DNA of 64,000 nucleotides from Poa pratensis. Taxonomy: Eukaryota; Streptophyta; Magnoliopsida; Poales; Poaceae. The stretch spans positions 41,814,853-41,878,852 of the forward strand of contig CAMZMU010000027.1 in the NCBI GenBank assembly GCA_947311845.1. Reading direction: 5' to 3'. The notes under the pieces were generated by a model. That model saw nothing but the letters and a program-made list of their open reading frames with translations. It was not told the origin of the DNA and did not search any database. Below are positions 1 to 11,524 of this stretch, piece after piece (the stretch's first letter is position 1; every line of letters begins with the position of its first letter). The position numbers and the translations under genes were made by a program.

Positions 1-2819
1 GCGGATCGGACGGCCGAGAATAGGGGGTGACGTGGCTCAGCGAGATGGGGTGATCCTTTCCGGCCTTAAATATAGTACTTATGCACTCAAGTTTAACAAG
101 TGTCAACGGCACAGTTCTGGTACTGGAGAGTACTGGCAACGTGCACCTTAACCACACGTTGCCACTAACAATCGTGTGGACACTTTGCCAGTAGAGTTAG
201 CAGCAGCACGCTACTGGCAACGTGCCACCACACGTTGTCAATGGGCAAAGGGACACGTTGCAGTAGGCTTTTCCTACAAGTGCAGTGCCACCGTGAAGGA
301 CAGGTGGTGTGACCATCCGCGATTTAGACCCGACCAAGGTCAAGTCCGAGCCGGAGGAGGCGGCACCCCGTGGCAAAAGCGCGCCGCGCCAACGCCGGCG
401 CATCGGGAGATGACAGTTGACAGAGGAGGAAGTCAAGGAGCTCTCGAGCTCCAGCTCGCCGAGCCATGAAGTTGTCCTTCGACATCGTCTAGCCGGCATC
501 AAAGGAGTTTGCGGAAGAGTGATTCTGCCATCGAGAACGGCATCGTCTTCATTCCAGACGAGGAGGAGGCGCCGTCCGGAGCCAACGTCGAAGTCAAGGA
601 GGAGGTCGACGAGGCGCCGCGGTGGTGGCGTTCGACTGCCACCGGTCTATAGTTTTAAATTTTTAGTTCAAATTGTTGTCGTATTTTGTAAGATATATTT
701 TATATTAATGAAAACTCGTAATTTTAAAACTTAAAAAAGTTGGATTCGTTATCATTGATAGCGGCCGGTGGGGCGAGGCGTTCCAATAGTACGGCAACGT
801 GTGCCGACGCTCCCAATCGCACTTATCAGACACCATTGCCGGCCGCTCTGTAGCGCCGGTGGAGATGCTTAACCCTCTTTTCATTCTATCGGTTTTGCTC
901 TCGCTTTCCTTTTTTTTTTCTGGCGTCCTACTCCACTCCACCCCACTACACACGGGATCTTTTGCTGTTAGCGCTTTCTTTATGGCCGTCCCTTCTTTTG
1001 CAGGAGTAATTAAGTTGGGTTGCATGTCTAATTAAGGGCTTGACGTGCTTTAGTTACCCAGTAGTTATAAGTGGAGCTGGGAAGTGTCGTACTTGCTTAT
1101 GTGAGCTGCTAGCTAGCTATAGTAGCAAAATACGTGCATTAATTTACGTGCCTGATGCTGACAGAGACCGTGCACCTCGTGCGATTTGATGTTGCATCTG
1201 CCAAAAATAGGTCCTGGTACGTGCCCATCATTCTTTCCGAGACATTGTGGTGTGCCTCAATCAGCAACTACTGGTCTGACCACTTAGTTTTAAATCATCA
1301 TATCCTTGGTTTTCCTTGAACTCCACATATCGTGAGTTCCTGACCCGTTACTTTAACATGTTCAAAATGTGCATTCACTCTTGGCGAGTTTATATTTAAC
1401 TTCAGATAGAAACTACTTTTCTACGAGCGCACGAGCACCGTTAGGGAGCCGCGGCGAAGAAGACTTGTCCAGACTGGAACGAGCGGAGATGAGCAATGGG
1501 CTTATCGGTGGGGTTGGGGTGCGACCGTCGACGAGATGTAGGTGTGTGTAGGGGGAGGGGTGATTTCGACCGATGAGGCTAAGGGGTGGAGATGATCTTC
1601 TTCCTTCCGACGTCTTTGTCATTTTGATGTCGCCCACTTGACATAGCTATATACTGCATGATGTGTTGATACATGACAGGGAGCGAGGGGCGCACGTGGT
1701 TAAAGATAGCACCCCAAGATATACATGTATTTGGTTTCGAAGGAAAGCTATTCCCGGACACTGTCTGCATGCACCAAAAATATACACGTAGGTACGTGTC
1801 ATAACTCTTGCTGCAGGTGAAGAAGAAAAGCATGACTTGACCTCCTACGAAAGTGCAAAAATCTAGCCAACTAGCCAGCTAATGTTAGATCGAGCAGAAA
1901 CAAAAACAAAGCCGCTTTCACCGCTTTTTGGCGAAAGATACTCTCCAATTTCCCACCACTACCCAACCTACTCCGTATATATAGTCCACACATCAACGGC
2001 AAGTGGGGGCGCAAGGAGCACGAAGGGTCCAAAAATAGATCATCTTGCGATGAGCGAACAAGCTAAAAATCACGTGGGATACGGGCGTGATCGCGAGCAG
2101 ATTGGAGCTCGGTGCCTGTTCCGATCTTGACCAGTTAGCGCATTGGCCCGGCGGTATTCGCCCCGATTCGACACAGTGGATAGATAGATAGATCGTTCGT
2201 TCGTTCCGCTTCCGGTTAATGGTACGGGCATACGGCTATGGCTGGCGCTTGGCGTTCGCGGAAGGCCGGCCGGACGACAGCGTCGCCGTCGGCGAAAAGC
2301 AGCGCGGATGGAGTGGAGGAGCGCGAAGCGCGGCGACTGCTGGGGTTTTTGACCCCGGGCCGGCTGGGCTCGCGATAAGACGGCGACGTGCATCCGGCCG
2401 GGCGGCGCCTGCATTATCCGCCGCCGCGGATAGGAACCCTCGCTCGCGCGACGGCTCCGATTCTCGTCTCCTTTAGAACATTTACGGCTGCAATTCTCTA
2501 TCCGGCGCATGCATAAAAGATGAAGCTGATTCCGTTCTATCTGCAGGAGAGGACGACGTACGTCTCTCTTGCTGGTCATCTTATTTCATTTCATCCTTTT
2601 TTTTTCTTTTCTTATAAACAAGTGCATTTAGTAGTGGGAGTTTCATGCATGCACCGTGAGTAAAACATATAGAAATGCCAAGCAGATCTTGGCGTGTTCT
2701 TCATGCCTCCATGCACAAGCTTCAAAAGTACGACGCCTATTCTAAACAGCGAATCTCTCTCCGGTCAAGGACTTCGGTATTGGCTTTGGTGGCCAGAAAG
2801 GACATATACTCCCATATTG
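1..2819. other. Intergenic, no firm gene
   Basis: I see no supported gene here. Around 125-250 the phrase ACTGGCAACGTGC occurs twice about 82 bases apart, a short diverged duplication. A GC-rich patch at about 300-650 is followed by AT-rich DNA and a segment (about 740-860) that resembles 40270-40360 and is probably a degenerate dispersed repeat. Another GC-rich patch lies at 2060-2480. Open frames in these patches have no recognisable domain and their codon pattern is not convincing. Confidence 0.5.
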
Positions 2820-3019
2820 TTGTTTTTTGAGAGAATAGCCAAAATAGCACTACTGAAAACCAAAGTTGTCAAAACCACTAGTGAAAACCAACTTGCCAAA
2901 ATAACACTCATGGATCAGTTTTTCATGCCAAAATAACACTGCCGTTAGATGTCAAAGAACTTCTGTTAGTCAAACATGTTAGTGACTTGTCAGTTATTTC
3001 AGTATTCCAAACTTGCCCC

Positions 3020-3470
3020 TAAACCTATCTCCATCTCTCCAATCTCTCCCGCACGGGCAGAGACATGGCGGCGCGAGGAGAGCTCGCGAGGAAGCAGCCC
3101 AAAACCGGCGCCACCCTGCCGCTCCCCCTCTGACCTTGCTCCGCCGCCCGTCTCCCTACTCCTCGCCCGTCCCATCTCCCTGCTCCCCGCCCGCCCTCCC
3201 ATCTCCCTGCTCCCGCCTGCGCGTCGCCGTGCTCCCCGCCGACCGTCGGCCTCCCTTAGCTCCGGCGACAGGCTTTGCACCTGCTCGTCCGCCACGGCTA
3301 ACGCGTGCTTGTATGGGCTCCCGCGCGCCTGCAGTGACCTCCACGAATCGGCCATCGTTGGTTGATGTTTCAAGGTGCGAATGGTGCCTATACGATTGTG
3401 CTTTTTTTGTCCTCCTCTGGTTTGTCTTTGGTTGTCAGGAGCTCATACATTGCATCTGGTTGTTCTTTTG
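3020..3470. other. GC-rich interior of the MULE, possible captured gene fragment
   Basis: This stretch is far richer in G and C than the AT-rich inverted repeats around it. It holds overlapping open frames on both strands, rich in proline, serine, arginine and alanine, of about 125-150 residues. None has a domain I recognise. Pack-MULEs in grasses typically capture GC-rich 5' parts of genes, and this patch has that character, but I cannot name a parent gene. It could equally be old element sequence. Confidence 0.3.
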
Positions 3471-4024
3471 ATCGTACAGTAATATTTCGAATTGAACATC
3501 ATTGTTTGTACGTACGGAGTAGAATATTGTGCTATGATTAGACTGATCAGTGAGAAGTGGCTGTTGCATGTTCAAGGCTGAATCAAGTTGTTGTATGATG
3601 AACCATCGAATGGTCTTTTGTGTATCATAGTTTCAGCGTTATGATTTTTCTGTCATTTAGTTTGGCTTCGTCAAGATGATCGTGTGGCACTATCTATGAT
3701 AGTCAAGCTGCCATGCATCTCTTGTGTCGCTCCATCCACCATCTATGTTGTTGTGCCGCTCCATCGAAACAGAATCCACGGCAAGATTTCAAGAGTTTGG
3801 GAAGTACACTCTGCTCCAGGGTCTCACTGGGCTCTGACCATCCGTCCATTTTACTTCCACTCCTCCTTCCACTAACAGATCTCCTCATCTACCAGAACTA
3901 TGTTTCTAGAGTACTTTATTTTGTTGCAACCTGTTTCTAGTGTATTGGAGTTAATTCGTTAATGCTTCATGTCAGTATGACTGTTGGCCAAGTGTGCTGA
4001 AGTTTAAGTGTAGCATGTGAAGAG

Positions 4025-4858
4025 CAGGCCCGGTCCTGGGGGGGGGGGGGGGGGGCGGGAGGGGCGGCCGCCCCGGGCCCCGGAACCAAGGGGGCCCCAA
4101 TTCCCAGCTAGCTATATACTCCCTCCGTTTCAAATTAGATGACTTTCATTTGTCCACATACGGATGTATCTATACTTGTAATATGTCTAGATACATCCGC
4201 ATATGGACAAATAGAAATCATCTAATTTGGAACGGAGGGAGTACATGTTACCGTCGCGCCATTAGAGCAGTTTGGAGAATTTTCCTCGTACGGTTAAGTT
4301 AGACGAGACGAAGGGTTACAGATGAAGATAGGAGAAGCTATGCTGCTTCTAGTGGACCAGATTTGGGCCCTTTTTCCTTTGTTATCTTGGGCCTTATTCC
4401 GTTGGTCAGTGTGGGCATTTTCCTTTTAGCTAGGTACGAGCCCTTCAGTACCCAAAAAAAAAAGGTACGAGCCCTTCAGCTCCAAAAAAGAAAAACGCTA
4501 GGTACGAGCCATAAGAAACAAAAACAAGCTAGGTACGAGCCATAAGAATACACTCCAAGAAAAAAAAGCGGTACGAGTGTTTAAGTGCGGTGGGGCCAAT
4601 GGAGTAACCAGACTGGAAACTGAATAAAACTATAAACATTTATAAAATAAAATGAGTTGAGTCAGTGAGATATATTTATTCAATTATTGAAGCTAATATC
4701 TGCAAATTATTTTATATAAATAAAGCATTCAAATGCACTTTAAATTTTCATTCGTAAGAGTTAGTATATATTAAAATATTGCTTATTATTTTAATAATTA
4801 TATAAGGGCCCTGAATTCTAGCTTCGCCCCGGGCCCCGGAAATTTCAGGACCGCCCTG
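4025..4858. mobile_element. hAT-type non-autonomous element, 8-bp TSD
   Basis: The left end reads CAGGCCCGGTCCTG followed by a long G run. The right end is the imperfect complement (CAGGACCGCCCTG). Flanks carry the identical 8 bases GTGAAGAG (4017-4024 and 4859-4866). An 8-bp target duplication with CAGGG-type ends is the hAT signature. No transposase is present. It sits inside the Mutator-like element and is itself interrupted by a Stowaway MITE. Confidence 0.88.
4119..4241. mobile_element. Stowaway MITE
   Basis: The element begins CTCCCTCCGTTTC and ends with the complement GAACGGAGGGAG, is flanked by TA on both sides (4117-4118, 4242-4243), and is almost a complete palindrome (a 123-bp foldback). 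This is the classic grass Stowaway structure (Tc1/mariner superfamily, TA target). Confidence 0.93.
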
Positions 4859-5037
4859 GTGAAGAGGTAAGGGCACGTATGTCTTTTTTTATGATGTTAG
4901 ACTCAGTTAACAACTAGTGGTATTTTGGCTACAAAAAACCGAATAGAGTGTTATTTTGGCAAGTTGGTTTTCACTAGTGGTATTTTGGCAACTTCGGTTT
5001 TCAATAGTGCTATTTTGGCTATTCTCTCTTGTTTTTT

Positions 5038-6058
5038 CGTTTTTTTTTAAGTGATCATTTGCACATGGATCAGTTGCAAGCACGTATACTGACAACAGAT
5101 TGAAAGCAGAATGATGTTTCATTTTTTTTAGAGAAAAATGAAGAATGATGTAGCCCGGCTCATTGACCGGTCAAACATATAATGGGTGTCCTAGAGGTAA
5201 CAATAACAAACTCGCTCACAGCAATCGGCTAAATGGACTGGCCCATTTTCTTCAGGTTCGTTTCTTTACCCTTTGTTGTCCTTTTTGCCGGTTTTCAGTT
5301 CTTTTTCCTGTTTCGTTTTTGGTATTTTTTTTACTTTTTATTATTTTTTCACATCCTTTTTTCGGGGTGAAAATATGTGTTTACCGATGAACATTTTCTT
5401 ACCCTTAACATTTTCTCTGTTACTTATTTGAGGCCACAAATATTTATTTGATTAAATGTATTTTCAAGAAATTGTTTACGGACGTATTTTTTTCCGGTAT
5501 GACCTGCTGATTAAATGTATTCCCTAGTTAAAAAAAAGTTCACCTAAAAAAAAGGTCCACTTATTTTCGAGAATATATCTTGTTCGCGTCGTTTGGAAAA
5601 ATGTTCTTTTGTAAACAGTAAATGCTCTCCAGTTTAAAAAATGTCGAGGATTCAAAAAAATATTCACTTAATCTAGGAATAACAAAAAAAGGAAAAAAAA
5701 GGTAAATACATTTTTTCAGCCATTATCCAGGAAAACAGAAAAAATACAAAACAGAAATAAGAAATAAGGAAACCCTCACATGGGGGAAACCCCCACATTT
5801 GGGCCTGCCCATGTGGAGGAATCGTGAAGATCGCTGCCCCCGACTCGCTATAAGAGAGATATACTGGGACCGATTAAACTCAATTTAGTTTAACTGTGAT
5901 TTAGATTAGAACACGTTTATGATGTATCTCTTCCAGGATGGCAAAAGTCCTCCAAATTTTTATGATACTGCTCCCCTCCTCCTCTTTTGAATGTTGGACA
6001 ATCACATGCCACTAAAAAAAGAAGGTAACAAAGTCAAGAGGTACCTCATACTCATCCC
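5038..6058. other. Intergenic, AT-rich, nothing recognised
   Basis: The sequence is AT-rich with many short homopolymer runs. No coding frame, terminal repeat or RNA gene could be supported. Confidence 0.5.
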
Positions 6059-6770
6059 ATGAAAATATATTGTTATGCAAACCTTGGTTGGTCACTACCA
6101 TGCATGGATGTTGTTTGTGGAACCCAGCAAAAAGGATCGAAGTATTTGAAGAAACTTCACAAATTCTATCATCTCCACACAAACACTCATGCGATTAATT
6201 CCACTCGCCAAAAGGCTCTCTCCAACATAGGTAGGCCATGATCCAAAAGTCTATGAACAAGTTTTGCGCTTTCTATGCACAAGGGCAAAATAGGAATCAC
6301 TGTGGCGTCACTGTCGATGGCCATGTAAGTCTTGCTTGCATGTTTCGAATTATATTGTTTCCTTCCCTTCCATTGCAGTTTGTTGAGTATATCTTAGTTG
6401 CTAGATGGGGTTGGCCACCACTTTTGTATCATAATGTGGAGAACCAACCATTACTATGTTCCAATTTTGGTTCGATTTGAATGAGAAACCAAAGTGGTGC
6501 ACCCTCTTCGAGGATCTCAAGAATCTCATAAACGATGGATCTAGCTCCAATCTACCTATGGTGTAGATGACGAGGATGCGGTGGCGGACGGACAAGGGCC
6601 CGTAGAAAATAGGAAAATACATATGATGAGGAGGAGGTGGGAGAGGAAAGGGTGGCACGTCAAGCAAAATGTCCGCCACATGGATGGATATCTTCTCCAC
6701 CAAAGGTGAGACCTTGAAGCAATGGAGGAGAAAACTGATGATAGGTACAATTTTTTTTTGTATTGTTGAT
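6059..6770 (+). pseudogene. Degraded SANT/Myb-like transposon-associated gene
   Basis: Read on the plus strand across several frames, short blocks resemble the plant transposon-associated Myb/SANT-like proteins often seen with PIF/Harbinger elements. A block at about 6120-6200 reads GTQQKGSKYLKKLHKFYH. It is followed at about 6245-6340 by SMNKFCAFYAQGQNR and GVTVDGHV, then LNEKPKWC at about 6480-6515, and a basic, lysine-rich tail near 6690-6750. These are in the order expected of that family, but stops and frame changes separate them. The family assignment rests on remembered motif pattern only. It is not functional as it stands. Confidence 0.4.
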
Positions 6771-8480
6771 AAATTGATGTTGTGACCGACGCTGCATGTG
6801 TTTGTATAGATTTGAAGGCGGGGAGGGGTGGAGAGAGGTAGCCAAATTTGTCCAATCCGGTTAGAGATGCTCGTGCCCATTTCTTCGATGAAATAGACGA
6901 GAGGCCGACTTGTTTAGACAAGCGTAGTCGCACCTGCATGTATGAACCAATCATTGGTACAAGTTCAAAAACATTCGAACCATGCATGCGTTGGCACTGT
7001 GGTGAATTAACTGAAGGGAAGGACAGGTGCATGCCCTAGCTAGGACGACTATGATGTACGTCGACAATACCTTTTCTCTCCGGGCACTCTACGTGGCCAA
7101 AAGTGAGCCTACAGCTTGCCATGCCAGACAGAGAAAGGAGCTCCAAAAGGATGCACAGATTTGAAATGAAACCAGCGAGCCGCCTCGATCCACGGCATGG
7201 GCATGATCACTCAGCTCGGTATCATACGAATTCGGCTCGGTGCAGGTCTCCTTTGTATCATCGATCGATACGAAGAGAAAGTTAGCTACTCCGTATGATT
7301 TTTGCATGGAGATTGGTAGTCTCGTAAAGCTAGGCTCTCATATATGGCTTGTCCGCGCCGTTGTCGCCTACCAAGAAAAGGGCGGGACGCTTGGAGTTGT
7401 AGGCTTGTAGCTGCAAACTAAATTTCGTGCTCACATCATTTGTCAGCTGCCGCATTTGCTTGCAAATTTGAATGCCATCGAGGTACTCATTGTGTCCATA
7501 GTTACTGCATTCATCTACAACGTAAAATAAATATTGCTAGAAGCATCATAAAATGTAGTATGTTCATATTATATGCATTTCGTATTGTAGGCGTCGATAC
7601 TTTATCCTATGCTCCTGTTTGATCAAAATTTATAAAATTTGACTTTGACCAAACCAAAAATGTAGGGTAATTATTGACTTTGACCAAACCAAAAAATTTG
7701 CATTGAAAGGCAACATTTGTTTCTTACGTACGATTTTATGTTGAACTGAATACTGAGTGATTAATTGGCTTTCGTAGTTAATCATCCCAGCCCCAGGTAT
7801 ATCGATCAAGTATGCAAGGATGCAGTATGATTTTCTGACTCCGGTGCAGCATGGAGCGGTGGGAAAGGCAATATCCAGAGGCAGGTTCAGCCGCACGTCA
7901 GTAAAAAGGCATGGAATGGTTGAGGCGGGACTTTGTTCAAAGTGAGAACAAAGAGGCCGGCGAGCCACCGCCGGTGAGAGGCAGAGGATGCAAGAACCGT
8001 AGCCGTAGGCATGCGGCATTTGCAGCGAAGAAAAAGGAGACAAAAGCTGGCAGGTACAGGCCGAGGGGCCAGCCTAGTCACCAACAACCACCGTGGCACC
8101 CTTTTCCCGCACTGCGCGTGTGACTGCCGCTTCTGCAGATCTGCTCTTTCTCATTCATCGGAAAGGAAAAAAAAAGGAATGGAACGGCAGGGCAAGTGCC
8201 AGTCACGCACGCACGCACGCAAAGATGAGACGTGAGTTTGCGTGCGTGTGCGCCTTGTGGCCTCGTGGTCTCGTGGAATGGTCAGGTGCCGGGATCACGC
8301 CTGCCGGCCTCTCCTTTCTCGATCGCCGATTCCTTTGATTTCCTCACTTTCTGTTCTCAAAGTTGCACTCTTGCCTGCAGCCTGCCTCCACGCCAAACCA
8401 TGACTCCATCAAGGTCGTGTTGATACTTTTGTTACTACTCCTAGATAATAGTAAAAGACTATAGTCTGGAAACTCCAAAT
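6771..8480. other. Intergenic, nothing firm
   Basis: No supported gene. A CACG-type short repeat (ACGC units) occurs at about 8206-8220. A moderately GC-rich patch at 7860-8400 has small overlapping frames on both strands without recognisable domains. Confidence 0.45.
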
Positions 8481-9267
8481 GGAGGCCGAGCTACATGTAG
8501 CTTGGTTTTCTAACAAAATTGAATTTGCATTTTTTTTCAAAAGATTCGAAAGAGGTACTCCCTCCGTTTCAATTTAATTGACTCAATTAAATTGGAACGG
8601 AGGGAGTACTAGATAAGGTCGAGATACCATGTAAAGCAACACATAGATTGATTTTGGGGAGAGAACGCTGGACACCTCAACAGGGTGCGGCTACCTCCGT
8701 ATATACATTAGCAATAGATGTTACAATGCAATTACAACAGGTAACATATCTACAGACACTGGCAGAGCTACGGCTATCCAGCCAGGTGCACGGGACACCG
8801 GGTAAAATCAAAATTCTTTGTAAACAATAATTTTTCACCATGTGTACACCCAAAAACATTTTTTTAATCTATTTTGGCATCCGTATGCACCCTGTTGTTG
8901 AATTCTCTAACTCCGCCACTGTCTACAGATTGATACGTACCGACATAGATTAGGCTAACTAGCGGTTATTTCCTAACACATATTCTATCACTACCACTGT
9001 AAAGTTTCGAGGCAAAATTAGGTGTATTTTTACCTTGAAAAAAGGGAAATACGCATAATTGGATTAGTGGACAGTGCAGAGTGAGAAAAAAATCGAATTT
9101 TGTCAGATCTCTCGTTTTTGGGTAGCCTAGAATAATTAAAAAAAATTGTCTTCAAACTTTACACAGTAGTAGAACTCGGCTTTATCTACATTTAGGGGTT
9201 TTTTTTCGAATTTTTGAAACACATTTTTTTCTTTTTTGAAAACCAAGCTACATGCAGCTCGACCTCC
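8481..9267. mobile_element. TIR element of unassigned class
   Basis: The 30 bases at 8481-8510 and the complement of 9238-9267 agree at 28 positions (GGAGGCCGAGCTACATGTAG at the left edge). Weaker similarity continues inward for several tens of bases (the TTCGAAA-type patch). I could not find a convincing target duplication, so the superfamily is not settled. The interior is AT-rich and non-coding and contains a 49-bp Stowaway remnant. Confidence 0.6.
8558..8606. mobile_element. Miniature Stowaway remnant (49 bp)
   Basis: The segment has the full Stowaway ends (CTCCCTCCGTTTCAATTTAA and its complement, ending GGAACGGAGGGAG) with TA on both sides (8556-8557, 8607-8608), but almost no interior. 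It is close to a perfect hairpin. It probably arose by internal deletion of a longer MITE. Confidence 0.8.
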
Positions 9268-9708
9268 AAAACGCCACGCTCTTATTAAGCCCGACTTTCA
9301 AAACCGATATCGGCTGAAGGGTACAAGATGCTGAGTTGAAACTCTTGAAGCTGGTGTTGAGACTTGAAAACATCAAATCGATTTTACTTACTACCTCCTG
9401 ATCATAATCTCCGTCAACTTCTACAGCACCAGGCTTTGTACTATCAGCATGTCGTGAAAGGCTGCACCACAGTACCAGTAGTACGTCTTTTAATCTGACG
9501 AGCGACACGGCAAACACGCAGTACCTAAACAATCAGCCTAAAATTTAGCATCAATCACGCGAATCAATCAGCCAAAATGCAGTACATGCATGCAACAGAA
9601 AAAGGCTCGCTTTGAAGCTCTAGCTCCCAACTCTGAACTTTCAAAACATCATTTTTCAAAGTTTCAATGCCTGCAGACTGCAGTTTAGCACGACGATCCC
9701 ATAGGTCG
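9268..9708. other. Upstream region of the OVATE gene
   Basis: Non-coding. A minus-strand open frame of 94 codons at 9248-9532 has no recognisable domain and is not supported. Confidence 0.45.
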
Positions 9709-9710
9709 AT

Positions 9711-9717
9711 TTAAATA
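9711..9717 (+). promoter_or_regulatory. Probable TATA box of the OVATE gene
   Basis: TTAAATA lies 57 bases upstream of the ATG at 9774, a plausible TATA position for a short 5' leader. Position and composition are the only evidence. Confidence 0.45.
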
Positions 9718-9773
9718 CCCCGGCACTCTGCTCTTCCAACATTGTCCACACACAGAGCAGCCAGCAGGTAGCC

Positions 9774-10685
9774 ATGAGGTGGTGGGGAAGAAACAAACAG
9801 CAGCAGCCGCAAGAAGAACGGAAAGAAGACAGCAAGAGCAACAGGATCAGCAAGTCGGCATTCTCGCCGCTCGCATGGCTCTCCAAGCTCACAGCGCCTA
9901 AGACCAATGCCGCCACCTCCTCTAAGCCCAAGTCAAAGAGCGCCGCCGGTGGTTTCCCGTCTTGCTTCCACGCCGAGCGCACGACCCCGGGCCCTCCGTC
10001 GCATAGCAGCTCGGCAGATTTATCAGCCGCAGCGACGGATCCCGACATCGCGCCGCGTCGCCTCTCGGTCGGCAACGACGACGCCGAGGCTGCGGCCGCG
10101 CGGCAGCTGTGCCGCCGACGGCACTACTCGGTCGGCGGTGATCGCGATCTCCCGCCGCTCAGGCACCTCGCCCCGTTTTCCCGGGCCGCCACCCCGCCAG
10201 AGCGTGCGCCAACGACTCCGCCGACCCCCGAGCTGACGCCGATAACGCTGTCGGCGCCGTCCGACACGGACGAGGAGAACCGGCCGCCACGGAGCCGGCA
10301 CCAGCGCCGGCGCCGAGGAAGCGGGAGGCGGTCCTTCACCGGGAGGACACCGGGCGCGAGGCTGGCGGCGGTGCGCGTGCGCTCGCCGCGCTGCACTGCC
10401 GCGGCGGCCGTGTCCGGGCTCGAGAGGTTCGCGGTGGTGCGGCGGACGAGCGACCCGCAGCGGGAGTTCCGCGAGTCGATGGTGGCGATGATCGCGAGCA
10501 AGCGCATCGGCCGGCCGGAGGAGCTGGAGACGCTCCTGGCGTGCTACCTCTCGCTCAACGCCGACGAGCACCACGACTGCATCGTCAAGGTGTTCCGCCA
10601 GGTCTGGTTCGAGCTCAACCCTTCCCGCGTCGCCGCCGCCGCGCACCTGATCGAGCTTCCTTGTCGCGGAGCCGCCCGGCTCTAG
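9774..10685 (+). CDS. OVATE family protein (transcriptional regulator)
   Basis: Single-exon gene of 303 residues. The C-terminal block, residues about 223-282, is the OVATE domain: a run ending DPQREFRESMVAMI, a linker with RPEELETLLACYLSLN, then HHDCIVKVFRQVWFELNP. OVATE proteins are plant-specific regulators, usually repressors, that act with TALE homeodomain proteins on organ shape and secondary wall growth. The N-terminal two thirds is low in order: basic at the start (MRWWGRNK), an SPLAWLSKL segment at about residue 30 of the kind seen in grass members, and serine/proline/arginine-rich stretches that may hold a nuclear localisation signal. The ATG at 9774 is the first in frame, just after a plausible TATA box. 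Lack of introns fits the family. A truncated duplicate of its 3' end lies at 13878-14290, and a MITE sits in its 3' flank. Confidence 0.92.
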   Translation: MRWWGRNKQQQPQEERKEDSKSNRISKSAFSPLAWLSKLTAPKTNAATSSKPKSKSAAGGFPSCFHAERTTPGPPSHSSSADLSAAATDPDIAPRRLSVGNDDAEAAAARQLCRRRHYSVGGDRDLPPLRHLAPFSRAATPPERAPTTPPTPELTPITLSAPSDTDEENRPPRSRHQRRRRGSGRRSFTGRTPGARLAAVRVRSPRCTAAAAVSGLERFAVVRRTSDPQREFRESMVAMIASKRIGRPEELETLLACYLSLNADEHHDCIVKVFRQVWFELNPSRVAAAAHLIELPCRGAARL

Positions 10686-10887
10686 TTCCATGTAACCAGT
10701 GCCGCTGGTTTATAATTGGCAAAATGAGGTGATCTTCCCTACCGGTTGCTTGTTTTCTTCTGTACAACGCGCCTGCTCGACTCACTATTCGATCATGTTC
10801 AGGGACCAACTTTATCGAAACAATGGCGATGCGTTCACCGATTTATCCCGGTCTAACGAAGAATGACAACTGTTTGGACTTTTATTA

Positions 10888-11315
10888 GAGCAACTCTAAT
10901 AGAGGCCTTATAACGGCCCGGCCTTCATTATTTCGCCGATTGCCAAAATACGGCTCTAGCGGAAGAGAGTGTACAAATTAAGCCCGGATTACACGAGCTC
11001 TTTATTTTCAAATTTTTGAAAATTATACTTCGAGATTTCAAAACAATCTGAAAAAATATCAGTACTCTATCAACGTGTAAAATGTCAACTAGAAATAATT
11101 TGTATTTGCGGCTGCGCAAAAATAACAAAATCCAACATCTGAAAACAGGGAACATTGCAGAATTTCAACTCTTTTAAATCTGTCAGATTTTGTTATTTTT
11201 GTATAGCGCAGAATATGATTTTTTTTATTTGAGATTTTTTTTGTTGAGATTTTACATGTTGGTAAAATACAACATTTTCTACATCTGCAATATATTGCAT
11301 CTGTTGGAGTTGGTG
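10888..11315. mobile_element. Tourist/PIF-like MITE with TTA duplication
   Basis: Ends are GAGCAACTCTAATAGAG and the imperfect complement of CTGTTGGAGTTGGTG, bordered by TTA on both sides (10885-10887 and 11316-11318). The truncated duplicate of this locus carries the uninterrupted junction (CATTAGAACAGCG at about 14232-14245), so the empty site is directly visible in the same window. TTA duplications are typical of PIF/Harbinger-derived MITEs. Confidence 0.8.
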
Positions 11316-11466
11316 TTAGAACAACGAAATCACATCTGCTGAAGCAGAGTTAGATACGGACCCAAGAGTACCCAACAGGCCAACCCAATCCAAATCGAAG
11401 TCATGCTACCAGAAAGTCCACGTCTCCTGTCAAAAAAAGAAAGTCCACGTCTGAATCCGGCCTCGC

Positions 11467-11475
11467 CTATAAATT
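11467..11475 (+). promoter_or_regulatory. TATA box of the membrane-protein gene
   Basis: CTATAAATT lies about 50 bases upstream of the ATG at 11525, matching the plant TATA consensus and normal spacing for a short leader. Confidence 0.65.
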
Positions 11476-11524
11476 CCCTCGGCCACGTCCAACCCGCGCA
11501 GCTGCATAGCTAAACCGAGCGTCC

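Larger units (their letters stand above)
2829..5028. mobile_element. Mutator-like element, non-autonomous, 9-bp TSD
   Basis: The outer ends are inverted repeats: the left starts GAGAGAATAGCCAAAATAG and the right ends with its complement. The match stays strong for roughly 85 bases and then decays, with the phrase CCAAAATAACACT repeated inside each arm. Both ends are bordered by the identical 9 bases TTGTTTTTT (2820-2828 and 5029-5037). Long terminal inverted repeats with a 9-bp target duplication are the signature of Mutator-like elements. No transposase is visible, so it is non-autonomous. After removing the nested hAT element the unit is about 1.36 kb. The GC-rich interior at about 3030-3370 could be captured host sequence (Pack-MULE). 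Confidence 0.85.

Noticed and set aside
2070..2579. 169-codon minus-strand frame
   Set aside because: Arginine-rich low-complexity translation in a GC-rich patch; no domain and no supporting signals.
10023..10691. Long minus-strand frame opposite the OVATE gene
   Set aside because: Shadow of the GC-rich coding strand; no domain, whereas the plus strand holds a clear OVATE domain.
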